Origin: Candidatus Margulisiibacteriota bacterium
Lineage (GTDB): Bacteria; Margulisbacteria; WOR-1; O2-12-FULL-45-9; XYB2-FULL-48-7
DNA: 64,000 nucleotides
Assembly: GCA_041661965.1 (NCBI GenBank)
Contig: JBAZTH010000002.1
Coordinates: 434,001-498,000, forward strand
Direction: 5' to 3'
Shown here piece by piece: positions 7,914-16,199 of the stretch; the first letter of the stretch is position 1; each line of letters starts with the position of its first letter. The notes under the pieces were generated by a model, which saw nothing but the letters and a program-made list of their open reading frames with translations, ran no database searches and was not told the origin of the DNA. The position numbers and the translations under genes were made by a program.

Positions 7914-9546
7914 GATTCACCTGTTGCCGGAAGACCTGGTCAACAAGATCGCGGCCGGAGAAGTAGTGGAGCGGCCCGCTTCGGTCGTCAAAGAATTAGT
8001 CGAAAACTCGATCGATGCCGGGGCGACCCGGATCGTGGTTGAGATCGAAGACGGCGGGAAAAAGCTGATCCGGATCGCCGATAACGGCTGCGGGATGTCA
8101 GAAAAGGAGATCGAACTCGCGCTCCAGCGGCATTCGACCTCCAAGATCCAGTCGGTCGACGATCTTTTTAATATTCACACTCTGGGCTTTCGCGGCGAAG
8201 CTCTCCCCTCAATTGCCAGCATTTCTTGCCTGACAATTAAACGAAACCCGACGGCCGGGTTAACGATCGAAGTTAGGGATCTCTTCCACAATACTCCGGT
8301 CCGGCGGAAGTTTCTGAAATCGAACGCGACCGAGATCGGCCGCTGCGGCGACATCATCGCCAAATATATCCTGGCTTATCCCGGAATCTCCTTTAAATTC
8401 CTTTCCGACGGCAAAATCCTGCTGGCCTCTCATGGGACCGGTAAGTTGCCGGAAGCGGTGGCGGCCGTTTACGGCGCGACGATCGCCAAGGAGCTCCTGC
8501 CGGTCGAACATGAGTTTGGGGGCGGGAAGATTTCCGGGCTGGTCAGCCGGCCGACTGTCTCCCGGATCGACAAGAACTATGAAAACTTTTTCGTGAACGC
8601 CCGCTACGTCCGTAATTTCCTTCTCAATCGCTCGTTGGAGGACGCTTTCCGGACCTATATCCCGACCGGCCGCTACCCGATCTCGATCCTGATGGTGGAG
8701 ATCGATCCGGTCCAGGTCGACGTCAATGTTCACCCGACCAAGATCGAAGTAAAATTCATGAAAAACCAGGAAGTCATGGACGCGGTCCGGTCGGCTGTGA
8801 AAAAAGCGCTGGAGCTAGTCGCGCCGACGCCGACGGGCGAAGCGGCCAATTACCCGCAACATATCGCGGAATGGGAACCGCAAATGAGCGCGGCCTTTTT
8901 CTCGAGCGAAGACGCGGCCCCAATTCTGGCCGAGCCGACGGAGATCAGCGCCAAGCAGCCATTGATCCCTCTATATCAGCTGCAGCGCTCATACATCGTC
9001 GCGACCGACGGCCGCAGCTTATCCGTTATCGACCAGCACGCGGCCCATGAGCGAATTATCTACGATCGTTTAAGCCGAACGGAGCGGGCGATCGACCGCC
9101 AAACCATGCTGATCCCGGAAACGCTCGAATTTGAACTTCCCTTGGCAGTCGCCCTAAAAGCCAATTTGGTTGACTTACAAAAGCTTGGGTTTGAGATCGA
9201 GGAGTTTGGCCAAAACAGTTTTATTGTTCGGGCAGTTCCGGCTCTGGCCGGGAAGGTCCCGGCGACCACGCTACTTTCGGACATTGCCAGCGACTTGCGG
9301 ACCCTGGGCCAAAGCGAGCAGCTGGCTATTAGGCAGGAAAACCTTCATAAATCGCTGGCTTGCCATAGCGCGATCAAAGCGGGAGAGCCCTTAACCAGCC
9401 AGGAGATGGCGGCGTTGATCAGGGACCTCTTCTTGACCGAAAACCCAACAACTTGTCCTCATGGGCGCCCGCTTATTTTTACTATCCAAGAGGCCGAAAT
9501 CATGAAAAAATTCCACCGCCCTGAAAAACAGGGATTTTCGAAATAA
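7906..9546 (+). CDS. mutL: DNA mismatch repair protein MutL
   Basis: Mismatch-repair ATPase that couples MutS recognition to strand incision. The N-terminal GHKL ATPase domain shows IAAGEVVERPASVVKELVEN, DNGCGM, and the RHSTSKI and GFRGEAL segments (residues 1-110), then the transducer domain (FVNARYVR, VDVNVHPTKIEVKF). After a short linker the dimerisation domain (from about 345) carries DQHAAHERIIYD, ACHSAIKAGEPL and CPHGRP, which correspond to the metal-binding motifs of nicking MutL proteins; the final Glu of the first motif is Asp here. So it is probably an endonuclease-type MutL, fitting a methyl-independent repair system. mutS is not in the window. At 546 residues the linker is short. 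Confidence 0.95.
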   Translation: MSKIHLLPEDLVNKIAAGEVVERPASVVKELVENSIDAGATRIVVEIEDGGKKLIRIADNGCGMSEKEIELALQRHSTSKIQSVDDLFNIHTLGFRGEALPSIASISCLTIKRNPTAGLTIEVRDLFHNTPVRRKFLKSNATEIGRCGDIIAKYILAYPGISFKFLSDGKILLASHGTGKLPEAVAAVYGATIAKELLPVEHEFGGGKISGLVSRPTVSRIDKNYENFFVNARYVRNFLLNRSLEDAFRTYIPTGRYPISILMVEIDPVQVDVNVHPTKIEVKFMKNQEVMDAVRSAVKKALELVAPTPTGEAANYPQHIAEWEPQMSAAFFSSEDAAPILAEPTEISAKQPLIPLYQLQRSYIVATDGRSLSVIDQHAAHERIIYDRLSRTERAIDRQTMLIPETLEFELPLAVALKANLVDLQKLGFEIEEFGQNSFIVRAVPALAGKVPATTLLSDIASDLRTLGQSEQLAIRQENLHKSLACHSAIKAGEPLTSQEMAALIRDLFLTENPTTCPHGRPLIFTIQEAEIMKKFHRPEKQGFSK

Positions 9547-9667
9547 GCGAAATTTTTCAGCAGACCGCCCGATATTATAATGATGTAAGGCTGTTGACTG
9601 GCAATAAAATTGCTTTGTTTGACAGCATGGGTGATGGTCTGTTAACATGGCTCGAAAGGAGATTCAA
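9547..9667 (+). promoter_or_regulatory. topA upstream region
   Basis: This 121-base gap holds a consensus TATAAT at 9576-9581, which would give a leader of about 80 bases, and a TTGACA at 9620-9625 followed after 17 bases by a poor TTAACA. AAGGAGA at 9656-9662 is the Shine-Dalgarno site that fixes the topA start at 9668. Nothing else is recognised. Confidence 0.45.
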
Positions 9668-11839
9668 ATGGCGAAAAATCTAGTTATTGTTGAGTCACCG
9701 GCTAAGGCCAGGACTCTGGGAAAGTTTTTAGGCAAAGAGTATGAAGTTAAAGCGAGCGGTGGGCATATCCGCGATCTGCCGCCAAAGTCGCTCGGGGTCA
9801 AGGTTGACTCCGACTTTGAGCCGAACTATAAGATTATTAAAGGGAAAGAAAACATTGTCAAGGACCTTAAAAAGGATGCCGCCAAAGCAAAAATGATCTA
9901 CCTTGCCCCCGATCCGGACCGTGAAGGGGAAGCGATCGCCTGGCACCTCAACTCTATCTTAGACGCGGAGAAAAAAACCAAACGGATCGAATTCCACGAA
10001 ATTACTAAAGAAGCAGTTGCCAAAGCGATCAAAAATCCCCGGGAGATCGACATGCCCCGCGTCAACGCTCAACAAGCCCGCCGCATACTTGACCGCTTGG
10101 TTGGCTATAAATTAAGCCCTCTCCTTTGGAAAAAGGTCCGCAAAGGGCTCTCCGCCGGCCGCGTGCAATCGGTCGCGGTTCGGCTAATCTGTGAACGGGA
10201 AGAAGAGATCAAGAAGTTCCAAGCGATTGAATATTGGGATATCATGGCCCGGTTAGCGACCGCTAAAGATGAAGAGTTTGCCGCCCGTTTGGTCGCTCGC
10301 GGGACAAAAGCAACGGGGGGACGTCCAACTTCGCCGGAAAAGAAAGAAAACGTCATTCCTTCGAAAGAGGAAGTTGAAAAGATCCTCAAAGATTTGGAGA
10401 GCGCCTCGTTCGCGGTCAAAGAAGTCAGGAAAAAGGAACAGAACCGCCATCCTTCGCCGCCGTTTATTACCAGTTCGCTACAGCAGGAAGCGGCCCGCAA
10501 GCTTGGTTTCTCGCCGAAGAAAACCATGATGCTGGCCCAGCGCTTATATGAAGGCGAAGAGGTCCCAGGCGAAGGCCGGATCGGTTTGATCACTTACATG
10601 AGAACCGACTCGGTTAGGATCAGCGACGGGGCGTTGACGGAAACCCGCGCTTATATTGATGAATCGATCGGCAAACAGTATCTGCCCAAAGAAGCCAACC
10701 ATTATAAAACGAAAAAGTCGGCCCAGGATGCTCACGAAGCGATCCGCCCGACCGCGATCGCCCGGACGCCGGATAAACTCAAGGAGAGCTTGGAGCCGGA
10801 CGAATTCAAGCTTTACGACCTGATCTGGAAGCGTTTTGTCGCTTGTCAGATGGAAAGCGCGATCTTCGACCAAACCTCGATCGACATCGCGGCCGGCGAG
10901 TATCTTTTCCGTTCGACCGGTTCGGTCATTAAATTTGACGGCTACCTGAAGCTTTATGAGGAAAGCGTTGACGAAGAAGAGGAAAAAGACGGACGGCTTC
11001 CCGCTTTGAACGAAGGCGAAGATTTAAAGAAGCTCGAGATCCGGCCCGATCAGCATTTTACCCAGCCGCCGCCGCGCTATACGGAAGCGTCGCTGGTCAA
11101 AGAACTGGAACATAAGGGGATCGGCCGGCCGTCGACTTACGCCCCCATTCTCTCGACAATCCAGGACCGGGGGTATGTCGAAAAAGAGGGCCGCGCCTTA
11201 AAACCGACCGAGATTGGGATGGTAACCAACGGTCTTTTGGTGAAACATTTCCCGGAGATCATGGACATTACTTTTACCGCCGACATGGAAGACCAGCTCG
11301 ACGATATCATCGACAACAAGGTCGACTGGGTCGATGTTCTGAAAAAATTCTACAAGCCGTTCAGTCTTGCTTTGATCGAAGCCGATGAGAAAATGGAAAA
11401 GGTCAAAAAAGAGATCATGACCGACGAGCTTTGCCCGAAATGCGGCAGTAAACTGGTTATCCGTCAGGGCCGCTACGGTGATTTCTTTGCCTGCTCCAAC
11501 TATCCGAAGTGCACTTATACCAAGGATGTGGAAAAACCGGAAGGTGAGGGGGGCGCGCCGGAAGTCAACGAAAAGTGCGAAAAGTGCGGGAAACCGATGG
11601 TCATTAAGCACGGCCGCTTCGGTTCCTTCCTGGCTTGTTCGGATTACCCTAATTGCAAAACGACCAAGCCCCTTCTCCGCAAGATCGGGGTTAAATGCCC
11701 TAAAGACGGCGGCGAAGTCGTGATGAAGAAGACCAGAAAAGGGCGGATCTTCTACTGCTGCAGCAATTACCCGAAATGCGATTACGCCGCCTGGCAGCGG
11801 CCGACCGCCGAGCCGAAACCGGAGGAAGGGCATGCTTAG
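9668..11839 (+). CDS. topA: DNA topoisomerase I (type IA)
   Basis: Relaxes negative supercoils by a 5'-phosphotyrosine intermediate. I choose the ATG at 9668, seven residues into the longest frame, because AAGGAGA lies just before it. The 723-residue protein has the Toprim domain (LVIVESPAKA, YLAPDPDREGEAIAWHL), the LSAGRVQSVA segment, the active-site Tyr in GLITYMRTDSVRI, and GIGRPSTYAPI. The C-terminus has three four-cysteine zinc ribbons, each starting CxxCG or CPKDG and ending with SNYPKC or SDYPNC, as in E. coli TopA. Its stop overlaps the ATG of a 33-residue membrane ORF by 8 bases. Confidence 0.97.
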   Translation: MAKNLVIVESPAKARTLGKFLGKEYEVKASGGHIRDLPPKSLGVKVDSDFEPNYKIIKGKENIVKDLKKDAAKAKMIYLAPDPDREGEAIAWHLNSILDAEKKTKRIEFHEITKEAVAKAIKNPREIDMPRVNAQQARRILDRLVGYKLSPLLWKKVRKGLSAGRVQSVAVRLICEREEEIKKFQAIEYWDIMARLATAKDEEFAARLVARGTKATGGRPTSPEKKENVIPSKEEVEKILKDLESASFAVKEVRKKEQNRHPSPPFITSSLQQEAARKLGFSPKKTMMLAQRLYEGEEVPGEGRIGLITYMRTDSVRISDGALTETRAYIDESIGKQYLPKEANHYKTKKSAQDAHEAIRPTAIARTPDKLKESLEPDEFKLYDLIWKRFVACQMESAIFDQTSIDIAAGEYLFRSTGSVIKFDGYLKLYEESVDEEEEKDGRLPALNEGEDLKKLEIRPDQHFTQPPPRYTEASLVKELEHKGIGRPSTYAPILSTIQDRGYVEKEGRALKPTEIGMVTNGLLVKHFPEIMDITFTADMEDQLDDIIDNKVDWVDVLKKFYKPFSLALIEADEKMEKVKKEIMTDELCPKCGSKLVIRQGRYGDFFACSNYPKCTYTKDVEKPEGEGGAPEVNEKCEKCGKPMVIKHGRFGSFLACSDYPNCKTTKPLLRKIGVKCPKDGGEVVMKKTRKGRIFYCCSNYPKCDYAAWQRPTAEPKPEEGHA

Positions 11840-11933
11840 AGACTTCTTTACCAAGAATACGCGCCTGAAGTTTATGGCCTTGGTCCTGGCGGTCATTCTT
11901 TGGTCGATCGCGAGATATTGGACGGTTAGATAA
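11832..11933 (+). CDS. 33-residue membrane peptide resembling the YbbR/CdaR N-terminus
   Basis: Small ORF inside the topA-panC junction. Read directly, it begins MLRDFFTKNTRLKFMALVL and continues AVILWSIARYWTVR, then stops. A strong GGAGGAAGGG lies three bases before the ATG. The pattern TKN-x-x-LK followed by a hydrophobic stretch ending in LW is very like the N-terminal anchor of YbbR/CdaR regulators of diadenylate cyclase, but the extracellular YbbR domains are absent: the next codon run is the panC start one base later. It overlaps the topA stop by 8 bases. It could be a genuine micro-membrane protein or the remnant of a longer ybbR gene. No cdaA/disA-like gene is in the window. Confidence 0.6.
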   Translation: MLRDFFTKNTRLKFMALVLAVILWSIARYWTVR

Positions 11934-11934
11934 A

Positions 11935-12768
11935 ATGCTTCGGCTTTCCGGCCTGAAAGAGATGCAGGCGTTTTCCGCCCAGGCTCGGCGCGACAAACGG
12001 ACGATTGGTTTTGTCCCGACGATGGGGGCGCTGCACGAAGGGCATCTTGCCCTGGCGGCTGAAGCCCGAAAGCGTTGCGACCTGTTGGTGGTCAGCATTT
12101 TTGTAAACCCGATCCAATTCGGCCCTAAAGAAGATTTTAACGCTTACCCCCGGGACCTTGAAAAAGACGCGCAGCTTTTGGCGCCGTACGAGGTTGATGT
12201 TCTTTTCACGCCGTCGGCGGCCGAGATGTTTCCCGACGGATTTAACGTTCAAGTCGAAGTTAAAGGGATAACGGAAACACTGTGCGGCAAAAGCCGGCCC
12301 GGTCATTTCGCCGGAGTAGCGACTGTCGTGGCCAAATTGTTCAATCTGGTCCAGCCGGACAGGGCGTTTTTCGGCGCGAAAGATTATCAGCAACAGCTGG
12401 TGATCAGAAAAATGGTTGCCGATCTGAATTTTCCGGTTGAGATCGTGACTTTGCCGACGGTCAGGGAAAGCGACGGGCTGGCAATGAGCTCTCGCAACCG
12501 CTATCTTAGTCCGGAAGAAAGGCAGGCTGCGACCGTCCTTTATAGGGGGTTGCTTCTGGCTAAGGAAGCGCTGGCTAAAGGAACCGAGCCGATCAAGGTG
12601 CAGCAGCAAATAGAAGCGTTTATCGGCCAAGAACCATTGGCGAAGCTCGATTACGTCACGGTTGTTGATTCGGAGACGCTGGCGGAAGCTTCAAATAAAG
12701 GGAAACACTTGGTCGCGTTAGCCGTTTATATCGGTAAGACCAGGTTGATCGATAATTTAGTCGTTTAG
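11935..12768 (+). CDS. panC: Pantothenate synthetase
   Basis: ATP-dependent condensation of pantoate and beta-alanine, the last step to vitamin B5. The nucleotidyltransferase-fold motifs are clear: PTMGALHEGHL (HIGH-like, about residues 28-38), FVNPIQFGP, GKSRPGHFAGVATVVAKLF, PDRAFFGAKDYQQ and SSRNRYLS (KMSKS-like). The 277-residue length is typical. The start lies one base after the stop of the 33-residue membrane ORF, so it is probably part of the topA transcript. panB and panD are not in the window. Confidence 0.97.
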   Translation: MLRLSGLKEMQAFSAQARRDKRTIGFVPTMGALHEGHLALAAEARKRCDLLVVSIFVNPIQFGPKEDFNAYPRDLEKDAQLLAPYEVDVLFTPSAAEMFPDGFNVQVEVKGITETLCGKSRPGHFAGVATVVAKLFNLVQPDRAFFGAKDYQQQLVIRKMVADLNFPVEIVTLPTVRESDGLAMSSRNRYLSPEERQAATVLYRGLLLAKEALAKGTEPIKVQQQIEAFIGQEPLAKLDYVTVVDSETLAEASNKGKHLVALAVYIGKTRLIDNLVV

Positions 12769-12791
12769 GGTTGTTGGGGGGAGGAGTGGTC

Positions 12792-13160
12792 ATGGGGAAA
12801 GGGCGGGGGTTTACTTTGGTTGAACTGCTGGTTGTTATAAGTATCGTCGGGTTATTGTGTTTTTCTTTGCTCCCCGTGCTTAATAGATTCAGAGGACGGG
12901 TGTGTCTGAAACGGGCCGCCAGCCTAACCGTTGCCAATTTAAGGCTAGCCCAGGCAAAGGCAATCTTGCACTCCAATCAAATAAACTGCTTAGTTGCCGG
13001 AGAGGTTTTGCCGGGAGTTGCCGTAATGACGACCAAAACGTACGCTTTTACGGCGGATGGCTTCACCCCGCCGGCCGGCTCCGGGACCTCGACTCTGACC
13101 TCAAAACATGGAAAACGCAAAGTTATTGTTTCCTCCATGGGGAGAGTGCGGAGTGAATAA
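12792..13160 (+). CDS. Type II/IV pseudopilin, GspH-like
   Basis: Prepilin-like protein with the class III signal MGKGRG|FTLVELLVVISIVG: a short basic leader, Gly before the cleavage site, Phe+1 and Glu+5, then the hydrophobic spine. The ATG at 12792 follows a GGGGGGAGGAG stretch, which excludes the longer frame. The mature 118-residue protein has a short globular part and resembles minor pseudopilins of the GspH/FimT type. It is the first of four tightly packed pilin-like genes (12792-14275), each overlapping the next, so they likely form a pilus-tip or pseudopilus initiation complex. Assembly ATPase, platform protein and prepilin peptidase are not in the window. Confidence 0.85.
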   Translation: MGKGRGFTLVELLVVISIVGLLCFSLLPVLNRFRGRVCLKRAASLTVANLRLAQAKAILHSNQINCLVAGEVLPGVAVMTTKTYAFTADGFTPPAGSGTSTLTSKHGKRKVIVSSMGRVRSE

Positions 13161-13470
13161 AGGGATCACTTTGATCGAATTGGTCGTCGCCTGTGGCTTG
13201 CTGCTGGTTTTTACCGCTTGTTCGGCGGTTTTGTATCGCCAGGCTTGCGCTCTTGCCGCGAAAAGCGACCAGCGACTGGAGGTTTTAAACAAAGCCGAAA
13301 ATAGTTTGGCCGAAATAGTCACGGCCAATGATTTCGCAACGTTATCGTCGGGAGCCGACCATCGTTTTGTGGTGATCCCCTTTGCCGCTAAGCTGGCCAG
13401 GATCGATCTTTTGGTGAAGAAGCCTGACGGCAACGAAGAGCGCTTTACCACGCTAAGGTGTTTGGAATGA
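13153..13470 (+). CDS. Prepilin-like protein, GspI-like
   Basis: The true start is a GTG at 13153, not an upstream ATG, because it places the prepilin signal correctly: (M)NKG|ITLIELVVACG, with Glu+5 and a hydrophobic helix. It overlaps the preceding pseudopilin by 8 bases. The 105-residue product has a short C-terminal globular domain. Order and size (H-like, I-like, J-like, K/PilX-like) parallel the minor pseudopilin set of type II secretion and type IV pili, but the assignment to GspI is positional and weak. Confidence 0.75.
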   Translation: MNKGITLIELVVACGLLLVFTACSAVLYRQACALAAKSDQRLEVLNKAENSLAEIVTANDFATLSSGADHRFVVIPFAAKLARIDLLVKKPDGNEERFTTLRCLE

Positions 13471-13874
13471 AACGGGGTTTTACTTTGATTGAACTGCTGG
13501 TCGTTCTTGGTTTATTAGCGGTGATAATGCCGGTTATGCTTTCGATTCTGGCCGGTGAGATAAAAAGCGGCGACAAGGTTATAGCGCGAAGTTTAGGCCA
13601 ACAGGCGGAAACCATCCTCGCCTGGCGGATAGTGAGCAGTTTACGCGGCGCGGACAAGGTTAATATTATCGCTTCAAACGAGGCCGAAATTACAACGGAC
13701 AGTCTAATCTTCTCTTATCTTTACGAAGGAGGGATTGTTAAGCGAAGGAGCGGGAAAAGCAGTCAGCCCCTCTCGAATCCGGGCGAAATACAGGGCTTAA
13801 CGTTCCGGTCGATCGGGTCGAACACGATAGAAATGACTCTCAATCAACGGCAGGTCTTGATATGCAGGGAATGA
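13467..13874 (+). CDS. Prepilin-like protein, GspJ-like
   Basis: Starts at the ATG at 13467, which overlaps the upstream stop (ATGA) and follows AAGGTG at 13455-13460. The product has a textbook prepilin leader, MKRG|FTLIELLVVLGLLAV, then about 115 residues of globular domain. By its position third in the row and its RIVSSLRGADKV stretch it could be GspJ/PilW-like. The stop overlaps the next gene. It is expected to be processed by a prepilin peptidase encoded elsewhere. Confidence 0.75.
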   Translation: MKRGFTLIELLVVLGLLAVIMPVMLSILAGEIKSGDKVIARSLGQQAETILAWRIVSSLRGADKVNIIASNEAEITTDSLIFSYLYEGGIVKRRSGKSSQPLSNPGEIQGLTFRSIGSNTIEMTLNQRQVLICRE

Positions 13875-14275
13875 GCCGCGGGGTCGCCTTGATCTTAGCG
13901 CTGGTTATTGGCGGGACGATCCTAACCTTGGGTGTAATTGCGACCAGAATAGTTTATAATAACCTCTGGACGTCGCAAGCGATGTTGCTCAAGGAAAAGG
14001 GCTATTGGCTGGCGTCCGGCGGGCTGGAGTGGGGGGAAGCCCGTCTAAGGGCGAACCCTGATTGGTTTACCGATTTGCCGGTCCTAACAAACAAGAAAGA
14101 ATGGCTGTTAAAATCGGCGCTCGGTGAAACGATTGTTTTGGCGGCCGGCCAGATCAAGGTTGTTAGGGAAAAAGGGGCTCCGATCGTCTACTCGGTCGGT
14201 TCCTTTGCTTCCGCCAGAGTGGTTATGCGCGGAGAATTAAACTCGGGAAAAATTGAAAGAAAGAGGGAACTATAA
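13862..14275 (+). CDS. PilX/GspK-like pilus assembly protein
   Basis: Last of four pilin-like genes. The N-terminus, MSRGVALILALVIGGTI, is a basic leader, Gly, then a hydrophobic helix that lacks Glu+5, as is typical of PilX and GspK proteins, which cap the pseudopilus tip. Two starts are possible: ATG 13862 or ATG 13871, the latter overlapping the upstream stop (ATGA). Neither has a well-spaced Shine-Dalgarno site, so coupling is likely. The remaining ~100 residues include a Trp-rich segment (WLASGGLEWGEARL) often seen in PilX-like proteins. Confidence 0.7.
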   Translation: MQGMSRGVALILALVIGGTILTLGVIATRIVYNNLWTSQAMLLKEKGYWLASGGLEWGEARLRANPDWFTDLPVLTNKKEWLLKSALGETIVLAAGQIKVVREKGAPIVYSVGSFASARVVMRGELNSGKIERKREL

Positions 14276-14276
14276 A

Positions 14277-14636
14277 ATGACAAACTATTTGATCATGGTC
14301 ACATCGATTTTATTGGCGGTCGCCGGGCAATTAATGATGAAAAAAGGAATGGTTGCGTTTGGTGCGTTCCCATTTAACCAGCTATTAGTGAAAATTATTC
14401 CGATGGTCCTCAATCCCTGGGTCTTTTTTGGTTTTGTTTGTTTTGGCCTTTCTTCCTTGTTCTGGCTGGTCGTCCTTTCCCGCTTGCCCTTAAGCCTGGT
14501 CTATCCGATGGTCAGCATCGGCTACGTTTTGGTTGCCTTGGTCTCAATGTATTTGTTCCGTGAGCCGGTCAGCGCCGTTCGTTGGCTGGGGATCGTGGTA
14601 ATAGTCGCCGGAGTTATTCTTATTTCCCGCAGTTAA
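14277..14636 (+). CDS. Small DMT-superfamily transporter (SMR/EamA-like)
   Basis: A 119-residue inner-membrane protein with four predicted helices, consistent with the SMR or short EamA branch of the drug/metabolite transporter superfamily. The first helix contains VAGQLMMKKG, where SMR drug pumps have a key Glu; here a Gln/Lys pair replaces it, which speaks for an ArnE/F-like or lipid-linked substrate flippase over a cation/H+ antiporter. The ATG at 14277 follows AGAGGGAA and lies one base past the upstream stop. The substrate is unknown. The end overlaps the convergent bfn gene by 4 bases. Confidence 0.75.
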   Translation: MTNYLIMVTSILLAVAGQLMMKKGMVAFGAFPFNQLLVKIIPMVLNPWVFFGFVCFGLSSLFWLVVLSRLPLSLVYPMVSIGYVLVALVSMYLFREPVSAVRWLGIVVIVAGVILISRS

Positions 14637-15124
14637 TCTTTGTTGTAGTACTTGGTGAAGTCTTCGGGGCGGATATCCTGCACAAAATCATTGAATTTTT
14701 TCGTCTCTTCGGCGTCTTTTTCCGAATTGACCAGCTTGGCCTGCATCATGACGACTTCTGAAACCAGGATTGGAATGTGACAGCGGACCGCCAGGGCGAT
14801 CGCGTCGGATGGGCGGGCATCGATGTTTAAAATCTTACCTTCTTTTGTTTCGATGTTGATGGTCGCGAAGAAGGTTCCCTCTTTAACGTCAGTAATGATC
14901 ACTTGTTTGACTTTGCCGCCGAGGGCTTCAATGGAATTGCGCAGGAGATCGTGGGTCATCGGGCGGGGGGGCTTAACCCCTTGCATCTCCATGGCGACGG
15001 CGGCAGCTTCAAACACGCCGATCCAGATGGGGAGAAAGTTCAGCTCTTCCTGATCGCGGAGCAGGACCAAGGGGGAGAGATTGCGCGGGTCAAAACCTAA
15101 CCCACCGACAATCAGCTCGATCAT
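14633..15124 (-). CDS. Bifunctional nuclease family (BFN/DUF151) protein
   Basis: Member of the DUF151 family, whose plant member has RNase and DNase activity; bacterial roles are poorly known. The conserved core reads LPIWIGVFEA, then MTHDLL, and DARPSDAIALAVR, typical of the family. The 163-residue protein begins with an ATGA overlap at the rplT stop, so it is the last gene of the thrS-infC-rpmI-rplT unit. An RNase-like activity beside translation genes is suggestive but unproven. It ends 4 bases inside the convergent transporter gene. Confidence 0.85.
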   Translation of the reverse strand: MIELIVGGLGFDPRNLSPLVLLRDQEELNFLPIWIGVFEAAAVAMEMQGVKPPRPMTHDLLRNSIEALGGKVKQVIITDVKEGTFFATINIETKEGKILNIDARPSDAIALAVRCHIPILVSEVVMMQAKLVNSEKDAEETKKFNDFVQDIRPEDFTKYYNKD

Positions 15125-15471
15125 GCCTTGGCGGCGACTTCAACGATCTTGGCGAAGGTCGCCGGATCGTTCATGGCGAGGTCGGCCAGCATTTTGCGGT
15201 CCAGCGCGACGCCGGCTTTTTTTAAGCCGGAGATGAGAGTGTTATATTTCAGGCCGGCGGCTACCGCGGCGGCGTTGATCCGGCCGATCCACAAGGAGCG
15301 CATATCCCGCTTTTTCTGGCGCCGTCCGCGGGTCGCGTGCGTTAAAGCCTTGAAAACCGCGGTCTTGGCGCGGCGGAACTGGGTCCTAACCGTCCGGCGG
15401 AACCCTTTAGCCCGGTTGAAAATCTTTTTTCTTCGGCGACGAGCAACAAATCCTCTTTTAACCCTAACCAT
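15121..15471 (-). CDS. rplT: 50S ribosomal protein L20
   Basis: Primary 23S rRNA-binding protein needed for early 50S assembly. The 116-residue sequence shows the family pattern: Arg/Lys-rich N-terminal helix (RVKRGFVARRRRKKI, then FRRTVRTQFRRAKTAV), then RRQKKRDMRSLWIGRINAA and SGLKKAGVALDRKMLADLA. An AGGAGG site overlaps the rpmI stop just upstream. The order infC-rpmI-rplT is as in E. coli, where L20 represses rpmI/rplT translation; I see no obvious pseudoknot here but could not fold it. Confidence 0.98.
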   Translation of the reverse strand: MVRVKRGFVARRRRKKIFNRAKGFRRTVRTQFRRAKTAVFKALTHATRGRRQKKRDMRSLWIGRINAAAVAAGLKYNTLISGLKKAGVALDRKMLADLAMNDPATFAKIVEVAAKA

Positions 15472-15474
15472 TTC

Positions 15475-15672
15475 TTAGCCTCCTGGCAACATATCGTGGA
15501 TCCGCCGAACGTCCGAAGGCGAAACTTCTTTCTTCGCTTTCAGGCGCCGTCTTTTGGAAGCTGATTTCCATTCCAAAAGGTGGCGTAATCCGGAAGACCG
15601 TCTTAAGATCTTTCCCGACTTTTTAATTTCGAACCTTTTCGCGGCCGCTCGTCTTGTTTTTGCTTTAGGCAT
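15475..15672 (-). CDS. rpmI: 50S ribosomal protein L35
   Basis: Small basic protein of the large subunit. The 65 residues begin MPKAKTRRAAAKRFEIKKSG and continue SGLRHLLEWKSASKRRRLK, characteristic of L35. Its ATG shares one base with the infC stop (TAATG), so it is translationally coupled to infC, and it is followed after three bases by rplT. Confidence 0.97.
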   Translation of the reverse strand: MPKAKTRRAAAKRFEIKKSGKILRRSSGLRHLLEWKSASKRRRLKAKKEVSPSDVRRIHDMLPGG

Positions 15673-16181
15673 TAATGTTTCACCGGCGCAAGCATTAGAT
15701 TTAGGTTTTTCCCTTCCATCTTTGGAGGAGCCTCTGGCTTGCCCGCCTCCGTAACTGCTTCAATCATTCGTTCCAGGACCCGATGTCCCAGTTCTTTATG
15801 GGCCATTTCTCTTCCCCGGAAGAAAATGTTGATCTTGACCTTAAATCCCTTCGCGAGGAATTCCAAGGTCTTGTTTACCCGCACGTCAAAATCGTGCTGG
15901 GCGATCTTGGGGGAGAGCTTAACTTCTTTTATAACCCCGGATTTAGAGGATTTGCGCGCCTCTTTATCCTTTTTAGACAATTCGTACTTAAGCTTGCCGT
16001 AGTCGCCGATCTTGGCGACCGGCGGAGTCGCGGCCGGCGCGATCAAAATAAGATCGCAACCGCGCTCGCGCGCCAGACGAAGTGCTTCGGGGGTTGGGCG
16101 GTTGCCAAGCTGTTGTCCGTTTTCGTCAATCAGTCTGACTTCCTTGGCCCAAATGCGTTCATTAACCTGATACTGTTTAAT
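15672..16181 (-). CDS. infC: Translation initiation factor IF-3, ATT start
   Basis: Prevents premature 30S-50S joining and checks start-codon fidelity. Translating upstream of the first TTG (16046) gives KQYQVNERIWAKEVRLIDEN and GQQLGNRPTPEALRLA, the conserved N-terminal domain, so the gene must start further up. Between the in-frame TAG at 16200-16202 and this domain there is no ATG, GTG or TTG. An ATT at 16179-16181 sits 5 bases after a GGGGG stretch and gives a 169-residue protein, the normal length. An AUU start is the known autoregulatory feature of infC in E. coli: IF-3 rejects non-canonical starts, including its own. A second promoter inside thrS serves this gene. Co-transcribed with rpmI and rplT. 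Confidence 0.93.
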   Translation of the reverse strand: MKQYQVNERIWAKEVRLIDENGQQLGNRPTPEALRLARERGCDLILIAPAATPPVAKIGDYGKLKYELSKKDKEARKSSKSGVIKEVKLSPKIAQHDFDVRVNKTLEFLAKGFKVKINIFFRGREMAHKELGHRVLERMIEAVTEAGKPEAPPKMEGKNLNLMLAPVKH

Positions 16182-16199
16182 TGTTAGCCCCCATACAAT

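Noticed and set aside
15672..16046. IF-3 as a 124-residue protein starting at TTG
   Set aside because: Conserved N-terminal domain continues upstream in frame; true start is the ATT at 16181.
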